From a virus: a DNA stretch of 43,012 nucleotides. The notes below the pieces were generated by a model. The model saw nothing but the letters and a program-made list of their open reading frames with translations. It was not told the DNA's origin and ran no database searches. The stretch covers positions 1 to 43,012 of the IMG/VR virus record IMGVR_UViG_3300006484_000018; one strand, written 5' to 3'. A program made the translations under genes and the position numbers. Of this stretch, positions 1 through 6,654 are shown piece by piece. Each line of letters opens with the position of its first letter. Position 1 is the first letter of the stretch.

Positions 1-731
1 CAAAAGCAGATGTTTTGAAGGAACTATTGACTGGACCGTTTGCTAACATATCATTGCGCTGGGGATTGACAGGAACAATTCCAAAAATTGATTGGGAGTT
101 CGCAGCACTTCACGCATCAATCGGTCCAGTGGTCAATCGACTTTCGGCGAAAGAGTTACAGGATCAAGGCGTATTGTCAAACCTTCATGTGAATATTTTA
201 CAGACACAGGAAATGGGAACATACGGAAACTATGCAAGTGAAGTAAAATTCTTGACAAGTGACACGGACAGACTTGCATGGATCGCCGAGAAAATGATAT
301 CAATTTCACAAGATGGTAATACTTTGGTTTTGGTTAATAGAATTGAGACTGGCGAAGAATTACAAAAACTTATTCCGAACTCAAAATTTGTACGTGGTGC
401 GATGAAGGGCAAAGACCGTAAAGATGCTTACGATGATATCAATGCGTCTGATAATACTGTGACCATTGCGACATATGGTGTCGCTGCTGTTGGGTTAAAC
501 ATTCCTAGAATATTTAATATGGTATTGATTGAGCCGGGCAAGAGTTTTATTCGCGTCATTCAATCGATTGGTAGGGGTGTTCGTACTGCCAAAGATAAGG
601 ATTTTGTTAATATTTGGGATATTACAAGCCGAACAAAATATTCAAAGAAGCATTTGACAGAACGCAAAAGATTTTACAAAGATGCTCAGTATAAATTTAG
701 CGTCACAAAAGTGGATTACAAAAAAGCGTGA
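1..731 (+). CDS. uvsW: UvsW-type ATP-dependent helicase, C-terminal part (5' end outside window)
   Basis: The reading frame is open from the first bases, so this is the 3' part of a longer gene; about 242 residues are visible. They cover the end of helicase domain 1 (LTGTIPK, like the motif III region of UvsW) and all of domain 2. Domain 2 shows TLVLVNRIETGEEL (motif IV region), VTIATYGVAAVGLNIP (motif V) and IQSIGRGVR (motif VI with its arginines). T4 UvsW is a superfamily 2 helicase that unwinds branched DNA, drives fork regression and helps switch from origin-dependent to recombination-dependent replication. The neighbouring gp62-like gene fits a T4-type replication block. The family call is firm; the specific UvsW assignment rests on phage context. 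Confidence 0.85.
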   Translation, partial: KADVLKELLTGPFANISLRWGLTGTIPKIDWEFAALHASIGPVVNRLSAKELQDQGVLSNLHVNILQTQEMGTYGNYASEVKFLTSDTDRLAWIAEKMISISQDGNTLVLVNRIETGEELQKLIPNSKFVRGAMKGKDRKDAYDDINASDNTVTIATYGVAAVGLNIPRIFNMVLIEPGKSFIRVIQSIGRGVRTAKDKDFVNIWDITSRTKYSKKHLTERKRFYKDAQYKFSVTKVDYKKA

Positions 732-769
732 GATAATCAGCGTCATTTATCTTGATATGAAAATAGACG

Positions 770-798
770 TTGTATATTACTATAACTTGTGCTATAAT
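770..798 (+). promoter_or_regulatory. Sigma70-like promoter for the gene at 830
   Basis: TTGTAT (770-775) and TATAAT (793-798) are separated by exactly 17 bases, just downstream of the uvsW stop. An AAAGGA ribosome site follows at 817-822. Confidence 0.55.
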
Positions 799-829
799 AA
801 ATTAGATAATATAATCAAAGGATAAAAAA

Positions 830-1330
830 ATTAAGATTCTTACCCCCGAAAATCAATGTTTCGAATTAAACAATTTGCCCGACGAGGTCGAAGATATACG
901 ATATTGTGTGATGGATGTTAGTGATAAAACTGATCCGGATTTTTTCTTTATTCCGCTGGTTTTCATGGAAACATTTAACTCGCCCAGTGTACAACTGACG
1001 ATTGGACCATATAATATAGAAATGCCGACAGATTGGAATATTCTCATTGGCGACAGAGAGTTGGGAATATTAGAATTTGTTCCTATTACCAGTCTGAATG
1101 AGCGAAATTTTCAAACAATAGTTTCTAATCCGTTGAGTGGATTCATGTGTGAATGGGAACCTGTTCGAATCCAAAATATATTTTCTGATGTGAAATGGTT
1201 TTTTCCTAAACTAAAATTTGGTCATATTCTTGTGATACCGATAGAATTTGGTGACAAACCAAGATGTTTGTATTTTGTTAGAGAAATGAATCGAATTCCA
1301 GACCAGTTGAATAGTTATGATTTCTATTGA
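830..1330 (+). CDS. Uncharacterised phage protein, possible ATT start
   Basis: This is an acidic protein of about 166 residues that I do not recognise. The frame has no ATG or GTG near its beginning. AAAGGA at 817-822 lies seven bases before an ATT at 830, and translation from there gives a natural N-terminus (MKILTPENQCFEL-type, apart from the first residue). The alternative is a TTG at 875 with no ribosome site. ATT starts are rare in bacteria, infC being the classic case. The protein is rich in aromatic residues and proline, has no membrane segment, and shows no catalytic motif I can name. It is preceded by its own promoter and followed four bases later by the next small gene. Confidence 0.6.
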   Translation: MKILTPENQCFELNNLPDEVEDIRYCVMDVSDKTDPDFFFIPLVFMETFNSPSVQLTIGPYNIEMPTDWNILIGDRELGILEFVPITSLNERNFQTIVSNPLSGFMCEWEPVRIQNIFSDVKWFFPKLKFGHILVIPIEFGDKPRCLYFVREMNRIPDQLNSYDFY

Positions 1331-1333
1331 CAA

Positions 1334-1576
1334 ATGGCGCTATATAAGATATCATTATCGGCAACAGCACACAATGTATTAGAGGCTATTGCGTGGTGCG
1401 AAGAAACTAATATTGCTTGTGTAACTATGCCGTCATTGAATAGTCTTACTCGTATACCAACACGCTGTGGTCCATTTGTTAGTGTGGAATTTATATTTGA
1501 GAGTGAAAATGACGCAACAATGTTTTTATTGAAAAATGAAGGCAAACTGAAAGAAATAAAAAATGGCAAAAGATAG
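1334..1576 (+). CDS. Small uncharacterised protein
   Basis: This 80-residue protein begins at an ATG three bases after the preceding stop and overlaps the next gene by 14 bases, so it is probably translationally coupled. Its C-terminal half contains FIFESENDATMFLLKNEGK. This resembles the C-terminus of the protein encoded at 3716 (FEDEKDATVFIMRW), which suggests a shared short beta-alpha module with an E/D-x-D-A-x-x-F-x-L signature. No function can be assigned. Confidence 0.65.
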   Translation: MALYKISLSATAHNVLEAIAWCEETNIACVTMPSLNSLTRIPTRCGPFVSVEFIFESENDATMFLLKNEGKLKEIKNGKR

Positions 1577-2030
1577 GATACCATTGAATGAAATGTTGCC
1601 TGCGATTGACCGAAAAGATTTTGGATGGTACTCTAGGCTTCCAGCAGAAAGAAAAAAAATATGGAGTAGTTGGTTAACATTGCGATATGCTTCAACTGTG
1701 TCGGGAAAGAATGAAGGCGACGCACTATTGAATACAAACGAGTTTGTGAATAAATATTATAATGATTTGCTTCATCATCCAGATTTGAAATGGAGACTCT
1801 TTTGTCTTGCGTCAAGTGGCAAAACAGAGCAGCATTTTTGGATCAAGGGTCCAAATAATGTCAAGAAAAAAGATAAGGTTGCTGCCTTTTTATCGGATGT
1901 GTATCCAGCAATGAAAGCTGAAGACATTGCGTTGATGCGACAGATTAACACAGATAAAGAGTTGAAGCAGATTGCGATTGACTTGGCATACAGTGAAAAA
2001 GAAGTTAGAGACATATTTGGAAAAAAATAA
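1563..2030 (+). CDS. 62: Sliding-clamp loader small subunit, gp62-like
   Basis: The 155-residue protein resembles the small clamp-loader subunit of T4-like marine phages. The N-terminal block has PAIDRKDFGWYSRL, then LRYASTVSG, then NEFVNKYYNDLLHHPDLKW and FWIKG, in the order I associate with gp62. In T4, one gp62 joins four gp44 ATPase subunits to load the gp45 clamp on primer-template DNA; gp62 itself has no ATPase motif, and none is seen here. The partner gp44 homologue is in this window at 35629, about 34 kb away. In T4 genes 44 and 62 are adjacent, so the separation is a difference from T4. The call rests on remembered family pattern, not an alignment. Confidence 0.7.
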   Translation: MAKDRIPLNEMLPAIDRKDFGWYSRLPAERKKIWSSWLTLRYASTVSGKNEGDALLNTNEFVNKYYNDLLHHPDLKWRLFCLASSGKTEQHFWIKGPNNVKKKDKVAAFLSDVYPAMKAEDIALMRQINTDKELKQIAIDLAYSEKEVRDIFGKK

Positions 2031-2255
2031 ATGGATACAATGTTAGCAACATTTTTTGGCAGTGCGATATACAATGGTCCGATGGGGGGTATTGTGGGAT
2101 TTGTTCTATGGGTTCCGTTCTTCATTATTGGTATGATTGCTTTTTATAAGATTAATGTCCGCTGGATTAATGATAGGTATATGAGTTATTTGTTACTAAT
2201 GCTTGCGGGATATTTAAATATATTGGGCGTACTTTTCATAGAAATTATCAAGTGA
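2031..2255 (+). CDS. Small two-segment membrane protein
   Basis: This 74-residue protein starts immediately after the stop of the preceding gene, so the two are probably coupled. It has two strongly hydrophobic stretches, roughly residues 18-40 and 51-72, joined by a short charged loop (YKINVRWINDRY). It is predicted to sit in the inner membrane with two helices. I know of no assigned family. Possible roles such as membrane anchoring or exclusion are guesses. Confidence 0.65.
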   Translation: MDTMLATFFGSAIYNGPMGGIVGFVLWVPFFIIGMIAFYKINVRWINDRYMSYLLLMLAGYLNILGVLFIEIIK

Positions 2256-2267
2256 GTAAAATTCTAA

Positions 2268-2942
2268 ATGACCAACACCTGTAAGTTTTGCGGCAAATCA
2301 TTCAAGCGTGAAAAAACATTAACTGTTCATCTATGTGAACAGAAACGCAGATGGTTGAACAGGGATGAAAAGTATGCTAAAATTGCTACGTTGGCGTATC
2401 AGCGTTTTTATGAGTTGTCGTTTTCTGGTCATAACACTCCAACGTATGATGAACTATGTGAGAGTCGATATTATTTAGGTTTTACTAAATTTGGCAAATA
2501 CATTCTAAGTGTGAAGGCAGTTAGTCCAGAAGAGTACATAGATTTTGTGATAAGAAATAGCATAGCACTTGATAAATGGTGCACTGACAGTGTATACAAT
2601 AGATATATATTTGAACTGAACAAACGCGAAACAGTAGAAAGGGCATTGGAGAGATCAATGCTTTACATCATAGAGTGGAGCAAAGAAAAAAGTGAGCCAG
2701 TCAATGTATTTTTTAGGAAGATTAGTCGCCCTCGTCTTATACAAGCAATTAAGGCAGGACGAGTTAGTCCTTGGATTATTTTTAATTGTGATTCTGGGAT
2801 GGATTTTATGGCTGATTTTTCTGATGCCGAACTTGAAATGGTAAAGGATTCGTTAGATCCAATCTTTTGGACGAGAAAGTTTGATGTGAGAAAAGATGAT
2901 GTTGAATTTGCGCAAGATGTGTTATCAAAAGCGGGTTTTTGA
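2268..2942 (+). CDS. Uncharacterised protein with N-terminal zinc finger
   Basis: The 224-residue protein opens with a zinc-finger-like knuckle, TCKFCGKSFKREKTLTVHLC: Cys5 and Cys8, then His21 and Cys23. A long helix-rich region with many charged and aromatic residues follows. The finger suggests nucleic-acid or protein binding. The remainder (WLNRDEKYAKIATLAYQRFY and onward) resembles conserved T4-like phage proteins of unknown role found near replication genes. No catalytic motif is visible. It is unlikely to be spurious, since the frame is long and the finger is well formed. Confidence 0.7.
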   Translation: MTNTCKFCGKSFKREKTLTVHLCEQKRRWLNRDEKYAKIATLAYQRFYELSFSGHNTPTYDELCESRYYLGFTKFGKYILSVKAVSPEEYIDFVIRNSIALDKWCTDSVYNRYIFELNKRETVERALERSMLYIIEWSKEKSEPVNVFFRKISRPRLIQAIKAGRVSPWIIFNCDSGMDFMADFSDAELEMVKDSLDPIFWTRKFDVRKDDVEFAQDVLSKAGF

Positions 2943-2989
2943 TGTAATCTACGGTAAGAAAAAATATATCTAACCATAAGGATTTGATC

Positions 2990-3250
2990 ATGGATATAGA
3001 ATGGGATGGAACAGACGTAGAATGCTGTGATATAGGATCACCATCGGGGTCAACTACTGATATAATTTCTAGGTCAGTGTTGGATACGACGATTTATAAT
3101 CTCCGACGTAGGATCAATATGATAGAAGATCGTCTTATCATACTATCTGAGAAGGATGATGCGCAACTTGAAACATATTCCTCATTAGAGGATATATATA
3201 CGCAATATAAAACACTGGAGGCATTATTACATGGCGACGAAAACTATTAA
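2990..3250 (+). CDS. Small acidic coiled-coil protein
   Basis: This 86-residue protein starts at the ATG at 2990, seven bases after AAGGA (2978-2982). An upstream in-frame TTG at 2984 is less likely. The C-terminal two thirds (TIYNLRRRINMIEDRLIIL and beyond) has heptad-like hydrophobic spacing, so a short coiled coil is probable. It overlaps the next gene by 20 bases. No function can be assigned. Confidence 0.65.
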   Translation: MDIEWDGTDVECCDIGSPSGSTTDIISRSVLDTTIYNLRRRINMIEDRLIILSEKDDAQLETYSSLEDIYTQYKTLEALLHGDENY

Positions 3251-3719
3251 TTTTGATTTAGAAAAGACCCAATCTGCTATTGCCCGTATTGCGATGGCAA
3301 TGTATAAAGATAACTGGCGCCCAGAATATATTGTTGGTATAACACGCGGTGGTTTAGTTCCTGCTGTTATGCTTTCACATATGACGAAAATTCCGATGAA
3401 TACTCTTTGTGTTCAACTTGGCACAGACGACTTTGACGAAAATGTTGAAATGAACTGCTGGATGGCAGATGATGCTTGTAGTGGCAAAAACATTCTTATT
3501 GTTGATGATATGATACGCAGCGGCGAAGCACTTGAATGGATCAAGAAGGATTGGCAGTCAAGCATACACATAGATATTTCGGATATTTGGCACAAGTCAG
3601 TTAGATTTGCGTCATTGGTTGATTGTGGGATTTCTGAAACGGCTGCCGACTATTGCGGAGAAGAAATCAACTGTGAGGATGAAAACATTTGGGTAGATTT
3701 TTTCTGGGAGAGACTGTGA
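3231..3719 (+). CDS. Phosphoribosyltransferase-like protein
   Basis: This 162-residue protein has type I phosphoribosyltransferase motifs. The PRPP-binding loop is ILIVDDMIRSG (about residues 88-98), with the paired acidic residues followed by the S-G of the loop. The pyrophosphate loop is GITRGGLVPA (about 36-45). The family transfers the ribose phosphate of PRPP to a base such as hypoxanthine, xanthine or uracil. The hood region that selects the base is short and unfamiliar, so the substrate is unknown. GGAGG precedes the ATG by about ten bases. A role in nucleotide salvage during infection would fit the thymidine kinase at 37298. Confidence 0.8.
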   Translation: MATKTINFDLEKTQSAIARIAMAMYKDNWRPEYIVGITRGGLVPAVMLSHMTKIPMNTLCVQLGTDDFDENVEMNCWMADDACSGKNILIVDDMIRSGEALEWIKKDWQSSIHIDISDIWHKSVRFASLVDCGISETAADYCGEEINCEDENIWVDFFWERL

Positions 3720-4045
3720 TCGTGCGGACACAACAGTTACTTGCGCGATTGCGTGATCTTACAGGAAAAAGCACCGACAATCAAGGATTACGGAGATATT
3801 CAGATTTTCGGAATGCGGATGAGTTTGTAGAGTGGGAAAAGGTTAAGTGGCAATCAGTTGATGGTAGTATATTCAATGATTCGAAATATCCTGGTGCATT
3901 CAACGCAACCAAGAATCCTATATATCATCCAGAAGTAAAACAGTGGTGTGATGAAAACTGTCGTCGTCGATATATATCCTATCGCAAGAATATATATTTT
4001 GAAGATGAGAAAGACGCCACTGTTTTCATAATGCGTTGGTGCTAA
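3716..4045 (+). CDS. Small uncharacterised protein
   Basis: The likely start is the GTG at 3716, in a GTGA overlap with the preceding stop and five bases after GGAG (3707-3710). A second GTG at 3722 is possible. This gives about 109 residues. The C-terminus reads IYFEDEKDATVFIMRWC and resembles the tail of the 80-residue protein encoded at 1334, which suggests paralogous modules. No named domain is recognised. Confidence 0.6.
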   Translation: MIVRTQQLLARLRDLTGKSTDNQGLRRYSDFRNADEFVEWEKVKWQSVDGSIFNDSKYPGAFNATKNPIYHPEVKQWCDENCRRRYISYRKNIYFEDEKDATVFIMRWC

Positions 4046-4076
4046 AAAATCAACAAAAATCAATAACGTAGCCAAA

Positions 4077-4196
4077 ATGACATTGACTTTGAAACTGCAC
4101 TATAATTATCGATTTGATGACAGTCATTCATACGATGATGAATTGACAGAAATGAAAAAACAGAAATATTTGGGACATTATTTGAATGAAATCTAA
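4077..4196 (+). CDS. Very small uncharacterised ORF (39 residues)
   Basis: This short frame begins at the ATG at 4077 and ends at 4196, overlapping the next gene by 11 bases. The product is polar and aromatic-rich (LKLHYNYRFDDSHSYDDEL) and ends near KKQKYLGHYL. It fills the gap between two coupled genes, and the overlap with the next start is typical of this genome. No ribosome site stands out. It may be real, but it is short. Confidence 0.4.
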   Translation: MTLTLKLHYNYRFDDSHSYDDELTEMKKQKYLGHYLNEI

Positions 4197-4773
4197 GACT
4201 GATATTGATATAGATTTAGCAGATCGTGAAAAGATGTTAAATCTTTTTGCGCATATTCCTGCGATGCGATATCAAAATGGTAACAGAAAAAAACACAGTT
4301 CTGGTGTATATTTTCAAGAAATTCCATTTGATCCAATGAGTGGGCTGGCAACTATAGATTTCAAAGAAGCAGAAGATAGGGGATATTTCAAGCTTGATTT
4401 TTTGAACAACTCGATTTATGATGGAATAGAGGATCCAGAATATTTGGATGAGTTAGCAAGCAGAGAACCTATTTGGGAGTTGTTTGGATATAAAGAAATT
4501 GTTGAGCAACTTGCGCATATTGGCAATCATTGGAACATTGTAAAACAGCATCTACCGACTTCTTTGGAAGAGTTAGCAGCATTGATATCTATTATTCGTC
4601 CAGCGAAAAAGCATTTGATTGGCAAAGATTGGAATGACATTATGGAACAGGTATGGATTGTGTCGGAAGATGATGGGTATTTTTTCAAAAAGTCCCACGC
4701 CCACGCTTACGCAATGAGTATCATCGTACAGTTAAACTTTTTGTGTGATAATATATCTAATCAATCTTCCTAA
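4186..4773 (+). CDS. Miniature DNA polymerase III alpha (C-family)-like protein
   Basis: The protein has 195 residues but carries, in order, several landmarks of the DnaE polymerase core. DIDIDLADREKML (residues 6-18) resembles the PDxDxDF-x-R block that holds the first two catalytic aspartates. KHSSGVYF (36-43) resembles the KHAGGVV block. GYFKLDFLN (67-75) resembles VKFDFLGL with the third catalytic aspartate (Asp71). RPAKKHLIG (138-146) resembles the RPG block, and FFKKSHAHAYA (166-176) resembles FNKSHA-AYA. A bacterial DnaE is about 1,100 residues, so fingers, PHP and tail are missing or shrunken. I recall similar short proteins in other T4-like phages. Polymerase activity is unproven. 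It converges with the minus-strand gene ending at 4757. Confidence 0.65.
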   Translation: MKSKTDIDIDLADREKMLNLFAHIPAMRYQNGNRKKHSSGVYFQEIPFDPMSGLATIDFKEAEDRGYFKLDFLNNSIYDGIEDPEYLDELASREPIWELFGYKEIVEQLAHIGNHWNIVKQHLPTSLEELAALISIIRPAKKHLIGKDWNDIMEQVWIVSEDDGYFFKKSHAHAYAMSIIVQLNFLCDNISNQSS

Positions 4774-5146
4774 CGAGTTGTATCGATCTTCGTTTAATTC
4801 GTTTTTGGATAATATTGTCTAATGATGTACGAGGACCCCACGCGATTTCCACATCTTTTGAATTCATATTTATAATACAGTGGGAAAAAATTTGCATTTC
4901 TTTTCCTAACAATATATTGATTGGTATTAGTCTATTAGATTCCCACCACCATTTTTCTCCAACCGCAATAAGTTGCTGCCGTAGGCTCGGAGATGAAACT
5001 GCTTCTATATTATACATAGAAGATATAACTGCATCTGTGTTTATAATGATACCAAGGTGGTAATTTATATCCTTCTTACCATATTTCACGTATGATAGGA
5101 ATGGATAGTTTTCCTGTATCCATTGTTGTTTTTCTTTATTGATCAT
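4757..5146 (-). CDS. Conserved-type phage protein of unknown function, minus strand
   Basis: This 129-residue protein is encoded on the minus strand from the ATG at 5146; longer frames reach 5332 but look like shadow sequence of the plus-strand gene. Features include an aromatic run EKWWWESNRLIPINILL, then MNSKDVEIAWGPRTSL, and a very basic end KRIKRRSIQLVRK. I associate this pattern with an uncharacterised family in T4-like phages. It converges with the DnaE-like gene, overlapping by 17 bases, and diverges from the gene at 5181. A CATAAATA box lies just upstream of its start, so it may be read from a late promoter with almost no leader. Confidence 0.7.
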   Translation of the reverse strand: MINKEKQQWIQENYPFLSYVKYGKKDINYHLGIIINTDAVISSMYNIEAVSSPSLRQQLIAVGEKWWWESNRLIPINILLGKEMQIFSHCIINMNSKDVEIAWGPRTSLDNIIQKRIKRRSIQLVRKID

Positions 5147-5164
5147 AGTTTTATTTATGACTTT

Positions 5165-5172
5165 GATAAATA
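5165..5172 (+). promoter_or_regulatory. Candidate late promoter box GATAAATA
   Basis: GATAAATA matches the T4-type late box (TATAAATA) except at the first base and lies about 9 bases before the ATG at 5181. On the other strand CATAAATA, about 5 bases before the minus-strand start at 5146, would form a divergent partner. Confidence 0.4.
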
Positions 5173-5180
5173 CTGTTGTT

Positions 5181-6023
5181 ATGTATATTAATTTTAATTT
5201 GCTCCAGTATGAAAGTCCGATAAACTTGGTAGTGCAAGATACTGCCAACGACTTTTCCATGCCAAGATATTTAGGAAACATGCCAATGTATTTCAATGGA
5301 AAACACAATAAGTTACACAAAGGGATTGACAATCATTTACGATTTACTATTCGCGATACCGACAGAAAGCCAATAAATTTGACCGGTAAAACGCTCATTT
5401 TTAAAATGCACGACCGAGAATCGAGAGAAAACGTATTGTTTAAATATCCTGAGATAACAAACGCTGAAAAGGGCATGGCACGTTTGGTTATTCAGACTAT
5501 AGAAACAGTTATGTTACCACAGGGTCTTTACAACTTTGCTTGCTATACAGTAGATGATGCGACAGAGGAAGAACAGATAGCGTATGTTGATACCATTAAT
5601 AACGCAAAAGGTGTTATTGAGGTGATTGACGATGTGTATCCGGAGTTTGAACCATCACAGTCAAATATGACTTGGTGGTTTGACGGCAACAAATATATTT
5701 CAACTATATTCGATGGATGTGGTGAAAATATCAAGAGTAAATCGCTACATACATTCGCATTTTATTTTGACAACTACAAAGGCAAGATACAGATACAGGG
5801 CGATTTATCCGAGCAAGCATCTAGTCAAGATTTTGATTGGTTTCCGCTTTCAACGAATGAAGTTTTATATTATTCTGGTGCGCCACAGTTTGATATCACA
5901 ATCAACGAAGAAACAGGCGTCCAAGGATTGGTTATCAAAGCAAACGTAAATTGGTTGCGCATATTACATTGGCCTGACCCAGCAAATACCGGTGAAATCA
6001 CAAAAGTATTGATGAGAAATTAA
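5181..6023 (+). CDS. Probable virion or baseplate-associated protein with BppU-like N-terminal domain
   Basis: About 280 residues from the ATG at 5181; the in-frame ATG at 5157 lies upstream of the candidate late promoter. After about 40 residues comes a beta-rich stretch (LRFTIRDTDRKPINLTGKTL, FKMHDRESRENVLF, GLYNFACYTVDD). It resembles the N-terminal immunoglobulin-like domain of BppU-type baseplate proteins, where chosen properties of polymers and ligands are displayed. The C-terminal part (FDWFPLSTNEVLYYSG to NVNWLRILHWPDP) is another beta domain. A late promoter and beta-rich content support a structural role. No enzyme motif is seen. Confidence 0.6.
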   Translation: MYINFNLLQYESPINLVVQDTANDFSMPRYLGNMPMYFNGKHNKLHKGIDNHLRFTIRDTDRKPINLTGKTLIFKMHDRESRENVLFKYPEITNAEKGMARLVIQTIETVMLPQGLYNFACYTVDDATEEEQIAYVDTINNAKGVIEVIDDVYPEFEPSQSNMTWWFDGNKYISTIFDGCGENIKSKSLHTFAFYFDNYKGKIQIQGDLSEQASSQDFDWFPLSTNEVLYYSGAPQFDITINEETGVQGLVIKANVNWLRILHWPDPANTGEITKVLMRN

Positions 6024-6079
6024 GTTGTAAAATCTTATTGACAAATTACCAAAAATGATGTATTGTGATTAGTATGAAT
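6024..6079 (+). repeat. 56-bp direct repeat, copy 1 (contains promoter)
   Basis: This segment matches 7527-7582 at 52 of 56 positions. It includes a promoter (TTGACA at 6038-6043, 17-base spacer, TATTGT at 6061-6066) and the ATG of the nuclease gene at 6074. The two copies bracket the nuclease-methyltransferase pair. Confidence 0.9.
6038..6066 (+). promoter_or_regulatory. Promoter for the nuclease gene, probably leaderless
   Basis: TTGACA and TATTGT are separated by 17 bases. The ATG at 6074 lies only seven bases after the -10 box, where transcription is expected to begin. No ribosome-binding site is present. Confidence 0.65.
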
Positions 6080-6604
6080 AAATTTTTTGCTGACTGCTTG
6101 AAACTTCCGTACAAGTCTAATTCACAAGATAATCCAGAACACGAGGATCAAGTCGAAGCCTTGCTAATCAAGCACGGGTTGCGGTATGAATCACAACCGA
6201 ACGGAATTCAGAATTCTCCTGATTTTTATGTGTATCATAATGACATACGTTACAGCGTAGAATGCAAAAGTTCAAAAGGTCATTTCCCAGTTTACAACAG
6301 CGGGCTTCCTAAGCCTGGTGTAATTTATATATTTTCGTCAAAAAAATACAACGAAACTACACTATACAACGCTGATGATATTGTTTCTCCTACGAAACGC
6401 AAGTTGTATGAAAAATTACTATCGGGATACTCTGACCTATTGAATGAAATGCGTCAGGATCCAGATTGGACCGAAGATAGCCGTGGCTTTGATTTTTATA
6501 TGAGAGCGATGTACACACAGAGCGGCGGAGCAATTAAAACCAATTACTTCACTCACGCAGATCGTGAAATGTGTGAGAGCAATGTTTTATCGCGAACATA
6601 TTGA
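6074..6604 (+). CDS. PD-(D/E)XK nuclease, putative restriction-type endonuclease
   Basis: This 176-residue protein has a PD-(D/E)XK core: Pro49-Asp50 in NSPDFYVYHN, then Glu63-Cys-Lys65 in YSVECKSSK. YNSGLPKPGVIYIFSS follows, as often seen just after the core of restriction endonucleases. It is followed 51 bases later by a DNA methyltransferase, so the pair may be a type II restriction-modification unit. It could also be a host-DNA-degrading nuclease with self-protection by the methylase. I chose the ATG at 6074; a GTG at 6065 lies inside the -10 box and cannot be used by a transcript from the promoter seen. The specificity cannot be read from sequence. Confidence 0.7.
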   Translation: MNKFFADCLKLPYKSNSQDNPEHEDQVEALLIKHGLRYESQPNGIQNSPDFYVYHNDIRYSVECKSSKGHFPVYNSGLPKPGVIYIFSSKKYNETTLYNADDIVSPTKRKLYEKLLSGYSDLLNEMRQDPDWTEDSRGFDFYMRAMYTQSGGAIKTNYFTHADREMCESNVLSRTY

Positions 6605-6629
6605 CATTCATCTAAAAATATTATATAAT
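6601..6629 (+). promoter_or_regulatory. Promoter with internal inverted repeat for the methyltransferase
   Basis: TTGACA (6601-6606) and TATAAT (6624-6629) are 17 bases apart. TGACATT (6602-6608) and AATGTCA (6627-6633) form a perfect inverted repeat across both boxes, which could be an operator for a repressor. Confidence 0.65.
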
Positions 6630-6654
6630 GTCATATATGATTTAGGAGAATGCG

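Noticed and set aside
4081-4102. Promoter at TTGACT ... TATAAT near 4083-4100
   Set aside because: The spacing is only about 12 bases, too short for a sigma70-type promoter.
5147-5332. N-terminal extension of the minus-strand gene
   Set aside because: It runs antisense into the gene at 5181, has no ribosome site, and its composition is not that of the rest of the protein; the ATG at 5146 is a better start.
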